Below, one piece after another: positions 13,771-20,457 of a DNA stretch of 31,608 nucleotides. This DNA is from a virus. The notes below the pieces were generated by a model. The model had not been told where the DNA came from and did no database searches. It worked only from the letters and a program-made list of their open reading frames with translations. The DNA is taken from the IMG/VR virus record IMGVR_UViG_3300013004_000011, positions 1 through 31,608 of that record; one strand, given 5' to 3'. The position numbers were made by a program, and so were the translations under genes. The number at the start of each line of letters is the position of its first letter. Position 1 is the stretch's first letter.

Positions 13771-13983
13771 ATGGAAACTACAAAAAAAGTAAATTCAAAA
13801 GAATTGCTCAAACACGCATTCAACATGATGATGATGTTGAAATCAAAAGCTATTTCAGTAGAAGAAGCAAAAGCACAATCTAATCTATTAAAGCAATCCA
13901 ACAATCTGTTGAAGTATGAATTAGACAGGGCTATTGCGGTGCAGAAATTCGAACATTTAGAAATTCGTAACATTGAAGAATAG
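13771..13983 (+). CDS. Small helical protein (70 aa)
   Basis: The product carries a run of four methionines and the segment KAISVEEAKAQSNLLKQSNNLLKYE, which looks like an amphipathic helix. Small proteins with this layout are frequent in Bacteroidota phages and prophages near replication genes, with no known function. It begins one base after the AT-rich 193-aa gene and is itself AT-rich, so the two probably travel together. Confidence 0.65.
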   Translation: METTKKVNSKELLKHAFNMMMMLKSKAISVEEAKAQSNLLKQSNNLLKYELDRAIAVQKFEHLEIRNIEE

Positions 13984-14003
13984 TTTTTTTAAGTTTAATT
14001 TAC

Positions 14004-14011
14004 TATATTTG
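14004..14011 (+). promoter_or_regulatory. Early promoter -7 box, leaderless type, before the SSB-like gene
   Basis: TATATTTG is followed by CACC and ATG 14016. The expected -33 position holds only a T run (13983-13990), so it is a perfect -7 box with a weak upstream element. Confidence 0.62.
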
Positions 14012-14015
14012 CACC

Positions 14016-14327
14016 ATGTTAATACTCGATATATGTTTAAGTGACTTGCCCAGTGAGGCAATCACTACCGGAAAGAACGGAAAGAAGTACATCAAGCTCG
14101 TATGTGCTGAAAGAAAGACCGAAGGAAAATTCGGTGAGACTCACTACATTGCCCTGTCGCAAACCAAAGAAGAACGGGAAGCGAAGAAACCTGCAACCTA
14201 TGTTGGGGGTGCTAAAAATGTAAGTTACAAAAATGTAACACCTAGCAAAAGCGGTATTCCTGATGCAGTAAAAGAGGAGTATGCGAACTCAATGTACAAC
14301 CAAAACAGCAACGATTTACCGTTCTAA
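14016..14327 (+). CDS. SSB-like single-stranded DNA-binding protein (putative)
   Basis: A 103-aa protein that ends in NDLPF, close to the acidic-Pro-Phe tip through which bacterial SSB proteins recruit partners. The first 70 residues alternate hydrophobic and polar residues as in a small OB fold (ILDICLSDLP, KKYIKLVCAER, THYIALSQTK). It is followed by an unstructured, Asn/Ser-rich tail as in SSB. It has a leaderless-type promoter and lies in the replication and recombination block. It is shorter than typical SSB. The tail is the main evidence, so the assignment is moderate. Confidence 0.55.
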   Translation: MLILDICLSDLPSEAITTGKNGKKYIKLVCAERKTEGKFGETHYIALSQTKEEREAKKPATYVGGAKNVSYKNVTPSKSGIPDAVKEEYANSMYNQNSNDLPF

Positions 14328-14575
14328 TGCAAAACAAAATCATTGAAACCTGCGACCAAATATGCTCAATGTTGGTGGAAAAGAATGCCAAGTATGGAAA
14401 CTCCGCACTGGATCCGGTGCGAGTTTTCTCAAAGGCATCCACAACAGAGCAGTTGCTTGTCCGCATTGATGACAAGTTAAGCCGCATCAAAACAACCGGG
14501 ATGGAAGCACCTGATGAGGACACTTTGAATGACCTTATCGGCTACCTAATTCTACTTAAAATCGCAACGAAATGA
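14327..14575 (+). CDS. DUF1599-like (nucleotide modification-associated) protein
   Basis: The 82-aa product carries EKNAKYGNSALDPVRVFSK and VRIDDKLSRI, the pattern of the DUF1599 / nucleotide modification associated domain 1 family, often found in phages and sometimes compared with MazG-like folds. The function is not established. A role in nucleotide metabolism or DNA modification is proposed for the family. The start overlaps the preceding stop as TAATG and the stop overlaps the next start. Confidence 0.8.
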   Translation: MQNKIIETCDQICSMLVEKNAKYGNSALDPVRVFSKASTTEQLLVRIDDKLSRIKTTGMEAPDEDTLNDLIGYLILLKIATK

Positions 14576-14766
14576 CACACGAAGATAAACGCAAACACTT
14601 TATTGAACACGCCCGTAAAGGGATGAAAATGCAGGTGGTTGATGCCTGTAAAGGTGTGGCAAGTTATGCCACCGTGATAAAGGCATTGAACAGCAGTAGC
14701 AAGTACAAAAGCAAAAAAGAGCAGCAGGTTATTGACACCGCCTTTGATATTGTGAATGTCAACTGA
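14572..14766 (+). CDS. Small HTH transcriptional regulator-like protein
   Basis: The 64-aa product consists of helices with a central segment DACKGVASYATVIKALNSSSKY that looks like a LacI- or phage-type helix-turn-helix, and a conserved-looking end (VIDTAFDIVNVN). It overlaps its neighbours on both sides, so it belongs to an early operon. It could be a regulator of early transcription. No partner operator repeat was found. Confidence 0.6.
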   Translation: MTHEDKRKHFIEHARKGMKMQVVDACKGVASYATVIKALNSSSKYKSKKEQQVIDTAFDIVNVN

Positions 14767-14938
14767 AACAAGGGGATATAAAACTGTTGTTTATTGGAAA
14801 GACCAGATGATGTCGTTTGAGCCGGTGCCTGATGACGAACTTGAAAAGACACTCAAAAAATATCGGAAGAAAGGATTTAACGCTGAACCGATTTCGGATG
14901 ACCTGATAAAAAAAATTGCAGAAAGTTTGAAAATATAA
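14756..14938 (+). CDS. Small hypothetical protein (60 aa)
   Basis: The product begins MSTETRGYKTVVYWKDQ and has a charged, helical C-terminal half (DDELEKTLKKYRKKGF). It overlaps the HTH gene by 11 bases. No domain is recognised. The end of this gene contains the TTTG element of the next promoter. Confidence 0.55.
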   Translation: MSTETRGYKTVVYWKDQMMSFEPVPDDELEKTLKKYRKKGFNAEPISDDLIKKIAESLKI

Positions 14939-14956
14939 AAACTTATACTATATTTG
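14926..14956 (+). promoter_or_regulatory. Early promoter, leaderless type, full consensus
   Basis: TTTG (14926-14929), 19 bases, TATATTTG (14949-14956), then CATC and ATG 14961. This is the best match among the four early leaderless-type promoters. Confidence 0.75.
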
Positions 14957-14960
14957 CATC

Positions 14961-15185
14961 ATGGAAACACAAATAAAAGTCACACACACAGGCAGTTATT
15001 CTGCCAAATTTGAACACGATGATGTCACCTACAACATTGACTGGGAAGATGACAGCAACACCATTTATTTCATTCAGGAATTCGCACCCGGTCAAGATGG
15101 CCGCAAATGCGTCAGCATCCCTGCTGAAATTCTGCCAACCTTAATCAGGATTTTAGGCACAATCCACACGGACAATTTAAAATAA
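14961..15185 (+). CDS. Hypothetical protein (74 aa)
   Basis: A 74-aa, mildly acidic protein with beta-type sequence (AKFEHDDVTYNIDWEDDSNTIYF) and a C-terminal helix (EILPTLIRILGTIH). It has a full-consensus leaderless-type promoter of its own and precedes the Rad52-like gene by 40 bases. It may be a DNA mimic or a recombination accessory, but nothing in the sequence decides this. Confidence 0.6.
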   Translation: METQIKVTHTGSYSAKFEHDDVTYNIDWEDDSNTIYFIQEFAPGQDGRKCVSIPAEILPTLIRILGTIHTDNLK

Positions 15186-15225
15186 CAAGGCAAAATCAAG
15201 ACAAACACTTTAATATTCCAAGGAT

Positions 15226-15702
15226 ATGAATGAAACACTAACCGCACCAATCCAGCCAAACGAAATCGAATGGAGGGTGCAATCAGTTACCAGCACAGGC
15301 AAAATGATTGTCGTGCCGTACATTAACAACAGATGCGTAATGCAACGCTTTGACGCTGCCTTCGGCCCTACAAATTGGACATCCGAATTTAGGGAAATCG
15401 GCAATGGCTTCATCTGCCGTTTGACGATACATTATAATGACGAAGAAGGTTTTGTAAAAAAAATCTACCGTGAAGATGGTGCATCCAAGACCAACATCGA
15501 ACCTGAAAAGGGCGGTATTTCGGATGCAATGAAACGGGCTGCGGTGCAGTTTGGTTTGGGCCGATGCCTGTACGATTACCCCAAGGTATTCATCGAATGC
15601 AACGACAAGTATATCCCGGACTGGGCCCAAGACAAACTGACCAAGCTGGTGGAGTGGGTTAATCTCGGTAACTTCAAGGAAGTAATAATATTGAAGCCAT
15701 GA
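15226..15702 (+). CDS. Rad52/Rad22-like single-strand annealing protein
   Basis: The 158-aa product has the pattern of Rad52-family phage recombinases: EIEWRVQSV at the N-terminus, FDAAFGPTNWTSEF, then SDAMKRAAVQFGLGRCLYDYP near the C-terminal part. Such proteins anneal complementary single strands during recombination-dependent replication and repair. The SSB-like gene lies upstream and the stop overlaps the next start. No partner exonuclease is recognised. The length is near that of other compact phage Rad52 proteins. Confidence 0.85.
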   Translation: MNETLTAPIQPNEIEWRVQSVTSTGKMIVVPYINNRCVMQRFDAAFGPTNWTSEFREIGNGFICRLTIHYNDEEGFVKKIYREDGASKTNIEPEKGGISDAMKRAAVQFGLGRCLYDYPKVFIECNDKYIPDWAQDKLTKLVEWVNLGNFKEVIILKP

Positions 15703-16103
15703 TGGACATCGTGAATTTATTATTTGATGTAGAGGAAGGCAACGCATCCGCTTTGGATGCGTTCTGCCACCTCACCCGGTTGGAAAAGCAAATCAAAGCC
15801 GCCAAAGAGCAGATACAATCACAGGCCATTAACGAAGCACAGATGTACGGCAAGACATTTCAGCACATGGGCTTTGAAATCCAATGCCGTTCCGGTGCAG
15901 GTCGCTGGAAGTTTGACCACCTTGATGAATGGTCAGCTGCTAAAATGAAGATGAACACCATTGAAGACCTTGCTAAATGGGCATACAAGTCGGAAGAAAA
16001 AGGGGTGTTGCCTGTTACCGATGATGGGGATATCATTCAACCTGCTGTGTATGTGGCAGGAAGTGACACGATTGCATTGAAGGAGATTGGTCATGCTGAA
16101 TAG
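15699..16103 (+). CDS. Hypothetical protein coupled to Rad52-like gene
   Basis: A 134-aa protein with an N-terminal coiled-coil-like helix (FCHLTRLEKQIKAAKEQIQ) and a C-terminal part with GRWKFDHLDEW and MKMNTIEDLAKWA. Proteins with the GRW-x-F segment are common next to recombination genes in Bacteroidota prophages, with no assigned role. It overlaps the Rad52-like gene by 4 bases (ATGA), so it may act with it. Confidence 0.68.
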   Translation: MMDIVNLLFDVEEGNASALDAFCHLTRLEKQIKAAKEQIQSQAINEAQMYGKTFQHMGFEIQCRSGAGRWKFDHLDEWSAAKMKMNTIEDLAKWAYKSEEKGVLPVTDDGDIIQPAVYVAGSDTIALKEIGHAE

Positions 16104-16275
16104 ACGTGAAACCCCCAAGTCAATAGAACAATGGCAGCCACCATGCGAGGATGAAGTAACAGAAGCACAGCCATACGATTACACCCAAATGCCTGATGAC
16201 ATCCCCAGCGTAGATGAGTGGTTCAAAATCAGGGTGTGGCAGGATGAATTAAACGGCACAGCCCTGACAAATTAG
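16093..16275 (+). CDS. Small hypothetical protein (60 aa)
   Basis: ATG 16093 lies inside the end of the previous gene, giving 60 aa; a TTG two codons upstream is possible. The product is acidic with several Pro and Trp residues (EQWQPPCEDEVTEAQPYDYT, SVDEWFKIRVWQDEL). No domain is recognised. It ends just before the R2 promoter box. Confidence 0.55.
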   Translation: MLNRRETPKSIEQWQPPCEDEVTEAQPYDYTQMPDDIPSVDEWFKIRVWQDELNGTALTN

Positions 16276-16288
16276 ATGGTATTTGGTT

Positions 16289-16296
16289 TAGTTTTG
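16289..16296 (+). promoter_or_regulatory. Promoter -7 box for R2
   Basis: TAGTTTTG matches TAnnTTTG exactly and predicts a start near 16300. No TTTG is found at the usual upstream distance, so the promoter is incomplete or uses another factor. Confidence 0.42.
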
Positions 16297-16299
16297 TAT

Positions 16300-16378
16300 A
16301 TTGCCCCTGCCTTGTTAGCATTCATCGACTTTTTGGTGGATGTTAGCAATCGCAGGGGCTAACTACTTTTATAGATAG
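16300..16378 (+). ncRNA. Candidate structured RNA / leader R2 upstream of the metallophosphoesterase
   Basis: GCCCCTGC (16303-16310) pairs perfectly with GCAGGGGC (16352-16359). GTTAGC occurs twice (16314-16319 and 16342-16347) and either copy can pair with GCTAAC (16358-16363), crossing or competing with the first stem. The end, TACTTTTATAG, leads to the start codon at 16379. It shares the octamer CCCCTGCC with R1. The alternatives suggest a switch or an H-type pseudoknot. No known family is recognised. Confidence 0.52.
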
Positions 16379-17245
16379 ATGATAAAAGAAACAAAACGCA
16401 TCTCTCGCAATATACACGCTGTGTATTGCGAGAAACAAATCAATCTGCTTTTAATGTCGGACTTACACTGGGATAACCCCAAGTGCGACCGGGTGCTGCT
16501 AAAAAACCACCTCGATGAAGCGGTAAAACGTGATGCAAAAATCATCCTGAACGGTGACACCTTTTGCATGATGCAGGGAAAGTACGACCCAAGACGTAGC
16601 AAGAAAGACATCCTGCCGGAGCATAATAAGGCCAACTACATTGATGCTGTTATCCAGGATGCGGTTAATTGGTTTGCTCCATACAAAGACCACATTCTCG
16701 TTGTTGGTTATGGAAACCACGAAACAGCTATTTTGAAGGCACTTGAAACCGACCCGATACAAAGATTTGTGGACTTGTTCAACACAACGCACGGAGCCGA
16801 AATTCACGCTGGCGGTTATGGTGGGGTGGTTGATTTTAAATTCCAATTAAGCCAAGACAGCCATCGCAGGAAGTGGACACTCCGATACTATCACGGCTTT
16901 GGTGGTGGTGGTATTGTTACCAAAGGTGTAATTCAAGACCAGCGCATGATGAGCTTCATGGAAGGTTACGATTGCATTTGGCAGGGCCACGTTCACGAAT
17001 TGTACCACCACATTAACCCGGTGGAAGTTTACGACAGCCACCAAAAGAAAATCAAAATCCGGGATGTTCACCAAATCAGGACATCGAGCTACAAAGAAGA
17101 ATACGAGGATGGTTTTGCAGGGTTCCACATTGAAAGGGGGAGACCACCCAAACCCCTGGGAGCCATGTGGCTAACACTCAGTACATCATTTTCAGATACC
17201 AAAGTCATTCCTGAATTTTCCTTTTGCCAAAAAATGTATGTTTAA
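16379..17245 (+). CDS. Calcineurin-like metallophosphoesterase
   Basis: A 288-aa protein with the complete metal-binding set of the family: SDLHWDN (D28, H30), NGDTF (D60), GNHET (N113, H114), RYYHGFGG (H172) and QGHVHE (H204, H206). It should hydrolyse phosphoester bonds with two metal ions; the substrate could be nucleic acid ends, cyclic nucleotides or proteins. It is encoded at the end of the early block, behind the structured leader R2, and its stop region overlaps the next start. A role in DNA metabolism or in removing host signal nucleotides is possible; neither is shown. Confidence 0.88.
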   Translation: MIKETKRISRNIHAVYCEKQINLLLMSDLHWDNPKCDRVLLKNHLDEAVKRDAKIILNGDTFCMMQGKYDPRRSKKDILPEHNKANYIDAVIQDAVNWFAPYKDHILVVGYGNHETAILKALETDPIQRFVDLFNTTHGAEIHAGGYGGVVDFKFQLSQDSHRRKWTLRYYHGFGGGGIVTKGVIQDQRMMSFMEGYDCIWQGHVHELYHHINPVEVYDSHQKKIKIRDVHQIRTSSYKEEYEDGFAGFHIERGRPPKPLGAMWLTLSTSFSDTKVIPEFSFCQKMYV

Positions 17246-17501
17246 AACACCATTATGCCTTGAAGTAATCGCAGGAGATGAAATGGAAGATGCCCTGTAT
17301 GAAATGGGGATTGCGCCTTCCGAAGTTGATTTGTACCAAGAGCCGACATTTCCTGTCTGTTTGTACAAAATTGACTGCATGATGCCTGACAATCGTAGCA
17401 CAGCAAAAAAGCCGCTGACAATTATTGTATGCGGTGAGTTGACTTACATTGTCAAGTTTTCAATAGAGCATTTGATTAACTTGGTGGATGTCCACCGATA
17501 G
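17238..17501 (+). CDS. Hypothetical protein, last early gene (87 aa)
   Basis: The product begins MFKTPLCLEVIAGDEMEDAL and ends IVKFSIEHLINLVDVHR. The middle has several cysteines (VCLYKIDCMMP, IIVCGELTYI). It overlaps the metallophosphoesterase by 8 bases. Its last codons and stop lie inside a terminator hairpin. No family is recognised. Confidence 0.62.
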   Translation: MFKTPLCLEVIAGDEMEDALYEMGIAPSEVDLYQEPTFPVCLYKIDCMMPDNRSTAKKPLTIIVCGELTYIVKFSIEHLINLVDVHR

Positions 17502-17505
17502 TTTT
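17483..17505 (+). terminator. Terminator at the end of the early block
   Basis: GGTGG-ATGT-CCACC is followed by GATAG and TTTTT. The TAG in the spacer is the stop codon of the last early gene, so the hairpin is partly coding. Confidence 0.6.
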
Positions 17506-17513
17506 TACGCAAA

Positions 17514-17560
17514 GCATTGAGTAATTTTGCTCAATGCAATGAGCAATTTTAGCAAATTTT
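17514..17560. terminator. Inverted-repeat cluster between converging blocks
   Basis: GCATTGAG (17514-17521) pairs with CTCAATGC (17530-17537). An overlapping GCTCA/TGAGC pair and the near-palindrome AGCAAATTTTGCT follow. It lies between the last early gene and the end of the lysin gene, so it probably separates transcription from both sides. U runs are short. Confidence 0.5.
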
Positions 17561-17562
17561 GC

Positions 17563-18192
17563 TTATCCGAATGTGCAAAATAGTGTGAAATCAATGGTCT
17601 GCCCCTGATTAAATCGCTTCACAATTTCGAACCAATGCTTATCAGGTACCACTTGACACCCTGCTGACCACTTATTTACCCAATCCCCAAGCCCAGCACG
17701 ATGAAAGTTGATGCCAAACAACCCGAACTGCGTCACCTTTTGGTCAATTTGCCTGTCTTTTGTGCCATCCCGGTAGATAGTAATGGGCAAAATCTGCTGA
17801 AAATAAGGCGCACCAAGCCACAAATTAGACCATTTTGCACCCGTTACAAAGCGGTGTGAACCGACAACCTGCTGTTCAGCGGCCACAGCCGTGCCATTTA
17901 TCCCACCAACGGTGAGGGGATTGTACACATAAAAGTCACCAGCGGTGGTGGAAGCAGGGCAAACATAGACAATTTGCCCGTATTTGTAGACTACGCAGTA
18001 ATCTTCAAAGTTATTTGTCAGCTTATCATCTGTGCGTAGCCACACAATACCATGATATTGCGGCAACCATTTGCGTTTTTTCAGCTCATTGGCTATGTAG
18101 TTGGCGAGTGCTTCGGTTGATTTCGGGCCCATAACCCCATCCGTTTTCAGGTTTGCCCCGTTTTGGTTCAGTAGTTCTTGCAGTGCTTTCAT
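17563..18192 (-). CDS. Endolysin: peptidoglycan-binding plus L,D-transpeptidase-like domain
   Basis: I place the start at ATG 18192 (209 aa) because it overlaps the spanin-like stop as ATGA. The N-terminal 45 residues (LQELLNQNGANLKTDGVMGP) look like a PG_binding_1 domain. The C-terminal domain ends with INFHRAG...NKWSAGCQVV, a His (164) and Ser-Ala-Gly-Cys (176-179) set resembling the catalytic HxnSxGC motif of YkuD-like L,D-transpeptidases. Phages use such folds as cell-wall lytic enzymes. There is no signal peptide, so it would need the neighbouring holin-like protein to reach the wall. It is the last gene of the late block. Confidence 0.75.
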   Translation of the reverse strand: MKALQELLNQNGANLKTDGVMGPKSTEALANYIANELKKRKWLPQYHGIVWLRTDDKLTNNFEDYCVVYKYGQIVYVCPASTTAGDFYVYNPLTVGGINGTAVAAEQQVVGSHRFVTGAKWSNLWLGAPYFQQILPITIYRDGTKDRQIDQKVTQFGLFGINFHRAGLGDWVNKWSAGCQVVPDKHWFEIVKRFNQGQTIDFTLFCTFG

Positions 18193-18704
18193 TTGGCTAT
18201 GAATAATAATGATGATAAGATTGCGATATTTCGCCACGCATTTCGTTTCCTACGCAGTTTTGTGTTGTCAGCGATACATTGTTCCATTTGTTCTTTTTGA
18301 GTGGCTGTAATGGCTTCTAAATGCGTAATCGCACTATCCTGTAATTTAATGACCTGCTCTTGGCTGTAAATCACCACGCTATCATCGGAAATAATCTCCC
18401 AGCATAGCTTATTTTCATCAATAATGGAAATGAGTTTGACCGTGTCTTTTTGCAGTTCGTTAATGGTCAGGGTGTCATGGACATATTTTGTCCTAATTTG
18501 ACGGAGTGTTTTTATCTTTTCGGGGCGGTTAATCAGCAGCGCAGCATATTCGTTTTTGATGCTGTCAATTTCGGCATTTAAACTATCTACCAGTCCTGTG
18601 TCTGCCTGTGGTTTTTGTTGTGTCGGGCAATGCCCAAAGACAAGCACAATACCAAGTACACCACAAAGCACAAAAAGCCAATCACTTCTTTTCATCCTCC
18701 GCAA
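18189..18704 (-). CDS. Spanin/Rz-like membrane protein (putative)
   Basis: A 171-aa protein with an N-terminal hydrophobic segment (LFVLCGVLGIVLVFG, residues 10-24), a long charged helical middle with coiled-coil character (about 40-140), and a C-terminal hydrophobic segment (IAILSSLLFIA). It lies between a holin-like gene and the endolysin, as Rz proteins do, and is coupled to the endolysin by ATGA. The cysteine just after the first hydrophobic segment (GHC) could be a lipidation site, which would make it an outer-membrane or unimolecular spanin. The assignment rests on topology and context. Confidence 0.6.
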   Translation of the reverse strand: MRRMKRSDWLFVLCGVLGIVLVFGHCPTQQKPQADTGLVDSLNAEIDSIKNEYAALLINRPEKIKTLRQIRTKYVHDTLTINELQKDTVKLISIIDENKLCWEIISDDSVVIYSQEQVIKLQDSAITHLEAITATQKEQMEQCIADNTKLRRKRNAWRNIAILSSLLFIAK

Positions 18705-18960
18705 AGAAGTTAGTCACGAATTTACCCACCGCACCGCATACACCTGAAATCAGCATCAATTTTGGATGGTCAAGGTTAAGCCCGGCAACGAACAAAGATG
18801 CAGCTGCAATGCTGTCACCCAAAACCCTAAAACGCTTGGGAGTGGGTTGGAAATAGTTTTTAAGTTTCATCTTCCTTGTCCTCGGTATGGTTTTGCTGAC
18901 TTGTGTTTGTTCGCTGACTTCGTGTGTCTGCCCAGTTTCCGTTTGCTTTTCGGTTGCCAC
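18682..18960 (-). CDS. Holin-like protein
   Basis: The 92-aa frame starts with GTG 18960, preceded at close distance by AAGGAGATAG, one of the few clear Shine-Dalgarno sites in the genome. After a polar N-terminal stretch (TETGQTHEVSEQTQVSK), two hydrophobic segments (IAAASLFVAGL and LMLISGVCGAVGKFV) end in a charged tail. Two-span topology and position before the spanin-like and endolysin genes suit a holin. An internal ATG would give a 62-aa form; dual starts are known in holin/antiholin pairs, so both could be made. Confidence 0.6.
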   Translation of the reverse strand: MATEKQTETGQTHEVSEQTQVSKTIPRTRKMKLKNYFQPTPKRFRVLGDSIAAASLFVAGLNLDHPKLMLISGVCGAVGKFVTNFFAEDEKK

Positions 18961-18972
18961 TTTACTATCTCC

Positions 18973-19131
18973 TTACTTTTTGCCATATTTAAAGAACTTG
19001 TAAATGCCAATGCAGGATAAAACAAGGGCAGCGGTGAATGATAGGAATTGAATAATCGGAAGCAACTTTGCAGCAGCCCCGGCCAACCACAACAGCCAAC
19101 TACCTACGATTGTTTCAGTTTCGTTTTTCAT
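18973..19131 (-). CDS. Small membrane protein in the lysis cassette (52 aa)
   Basis: I choose ATG 19131, which overlaps the previous stop as TGATG, giving 52 aa; an in-frame ATG at 19191 would overlap the upstream gene. The product has two hydrophobic segments (SWLLWLAGAAAKLLP and FLSFTAALVLSCIGIY) and a basic end (KFFKYGKK). It could be a second holin, an antiholin or a pinholin-like protein working with the next gene. Confidence 0.62.
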   Translation of the reverse strand: MKNETETIVGSWLLWLAGAAAKLLPIIQFLSFTAALVLSCIGIYKFFKYGKK

Positions 19132-19382
19132 CAGGGAAACGGCGGTGCTGGTTTGGGAACATACGGAATAAGCGGCAGGTTTTGCACCCACATAAAATCA
19201 GGGTTAATGCACTGACTGATTTCTTCAACGGAGATTACCCACCTATCGTCATTGTCCTGAATGGGGTTGAAGTAGCTGTCATCCATGTACCATTGACCAA
19301 TGAGTAAATCTTTGTCAGTTTCAGTCAACAGCCCAACATAAAGGGCATAATCTTCGGGTGCTATTTCGGATAGTTTATACAT
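19131..19382 (-). CDS. Hypothetical protein after the fibre-like gene (83 aa)
   Basis: The product has an acidic body with several Trp and Tyr residues (IGQWYMDDSYFNPIQDNDDRW) and a Pro-rich tail (IPYVPKPAPPFP). It overlaps the fibre-like gene by 8 bases and leads to the small membrane protein by TGATG. Its place beside the fibre-like gene suggests a structural or assembly role such as a fibre chaperone. No family is named. Confidence 0.62.
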   Translation of the reverse strand: MYKLSEIAPEDYALYVGLLTETDKDLLIGQWYMDDSYFNPIQDNDDRWVISVEEISQCINPDFMWVQNLPLIPYVPKPAPPFP

Positions 19383-20190
19383 TGCGAGAAAGGGTTGTTT
19401 GGTATGCTTGTACTGCGGTGTAAAAATTAGCGGCTTCGGTGTCGGTTAGGCCATTACCTAACGCAGCAAATGCACATTCTTTGTTTGAATACTCAACAGC
19501 TGATGTTCCAGATGAATTTATTGCACCTAAATAAATATTAAAATTATTAAATCCTGATACATAATTATTTGTATTTGTTACTAATAAATTACCGTTAAAA
19601 TGTAATTTTAATACATTGCTTGCTGTTCTTGTTCCTATTTGAAAACCTAATGTATTGCTATTGTTTATACGAGCTGAATTTGCTGGATAACTACCTCCTA
19701 CAATTGATTTTTCAGAATTACCATTATAATAATAATGAAGTGAAAATTGCAACCCTGAACCTGATACGCCAATTTCACCTGAATTATTTAAAATCTGTGT
19801 TCTTGAATAATAATTAAATGAAAATGAATTAGCTGAAAAATTAGTTTGTAATTTTAAAAAACTATTTGCAAAAGCATTTGTACCGTTTGGTTTTGCGCCG
19901 TTTGAGTTGTGAGTCCATCCACCATTAAACACCAATCTAAACGCAGCATCTAAATCACGAGGGTCTTTTAAATTCCATTTGTGAGTTGATGAAGTTCCAC
20001 CAACAAAAGGATATATGGCTTTCATTTTTGTCCAAATGGAATAACCTTTCAAGTCAGTTACCAAATTATTGATAGCTAATTTTTGTGTTTCATCTGTAAT
20101 GGCTGCTGCATTCACAAAGGCCAAAGCATCCGCATCCGAAGGTGTATATTCACCACCTGCTACAAATGACCGAACACCTATTCTTATCAT
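19375..20190 (-). CDS. Fibre-like / LamG-like structural protein
   Basis: A 271-aa protein. The N-terminal part carries AFVNAAAITDETQKLAINNL and KAIYPFVGGTSSTHKWNLKD, a pattern seen in many Bacteroidota phage structural proteins. The C-terminal 170 residues are rich in Asn, Ser and aromatic residues with beta-type spacing, consistent with a concanavalin/LamG-like jelly roll. The DNA for this part (about 19500-19870) is strikingly AT-rich compared with the genome. A receptor-binding role is suggested by the beta-rich variable-looking domain and by the position after the connector genes. The start overlaps the upstream stop as ATGA. Confidence 0.65.
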   Translation of the reverse strand: MIRIGVRSFVAGGEYTPSDADALAFVNAAAITDETQKLAINNLVTDLKGYSIWTKMKAIYPFVGGTSSTHKWNLKDPRDLDAAFRLVFNGGWTHNSNGAKPNGTNAFANSFLKLQTNFSANSFSFNYYSRTQILNNSGEIGVSGSGLQFSLHYYYNGNSEKSIVGGSYPANSARINNSNTLGFQIGTRTASNVLKLHFNGNLLVTNTNNYVSGFNNFNIYLGAINSSGTSAVEYSNKECAFAALGNGLTDTEAANFYTAVQAYQTTLSRNV

Positions 20191-20456
20191 ACGTTATACG
20201 CTACGATGCTGCCGCTTGTCAATGTGATGCTGCTGAAATAGTCACCTTCGGGGATTGAAATGAAAGTGCCTTGTTTCAGGGTGATGCCTGTCAGTCCAAG
20301 GGTTGTCATTACACTTGCCGCATTTTTGTCAAGGGCAGCGGAAACAACCGCATCTGCGTTAACCACAAAACCCTGCCAACGGCCGGTGTTTGCGCTTGTT
20401 CCTGAAAGGACTTTGCAGCCCGTGAAACCACTCATAAATTCTGTTGCTGTACTCAT
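20187..20456 (-). CDS. Small beta-rich structural protein (89 aa)
   Basis: The product is rich in Ser, Thr, Gly and Val with segments such as TLKQGTFISIPEGDYFSSITL and SGSIVAYNV, typical of small virion proteins such as decoration, spike or fibre-attachment proteins. It contains no charged helices or enzyme motifs. It lies between the connector-like gene and the fibre-like gene and is coupled to the latter by ATGA. The exact place in the particle is unknown. Confidence 0.62.
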   Translation of the reverse strand: MSTATEFMSGFTGCKVLSGTSANTGRWQGFVVNADAVVSAALDKNAASVMTTLGLTGITLKQGTFISIPEGDYFSSITLTSGSIVAYNV

Positions 20457-20457
20457 T

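Noticed and set aside
19375-20190. Diversity-generating retroelement target in the fibre-like gene
   Set aside because: There is no reverse transcriptase gene, no template repeat and no second copy of the segment. The AT-rich patch has other explanations.
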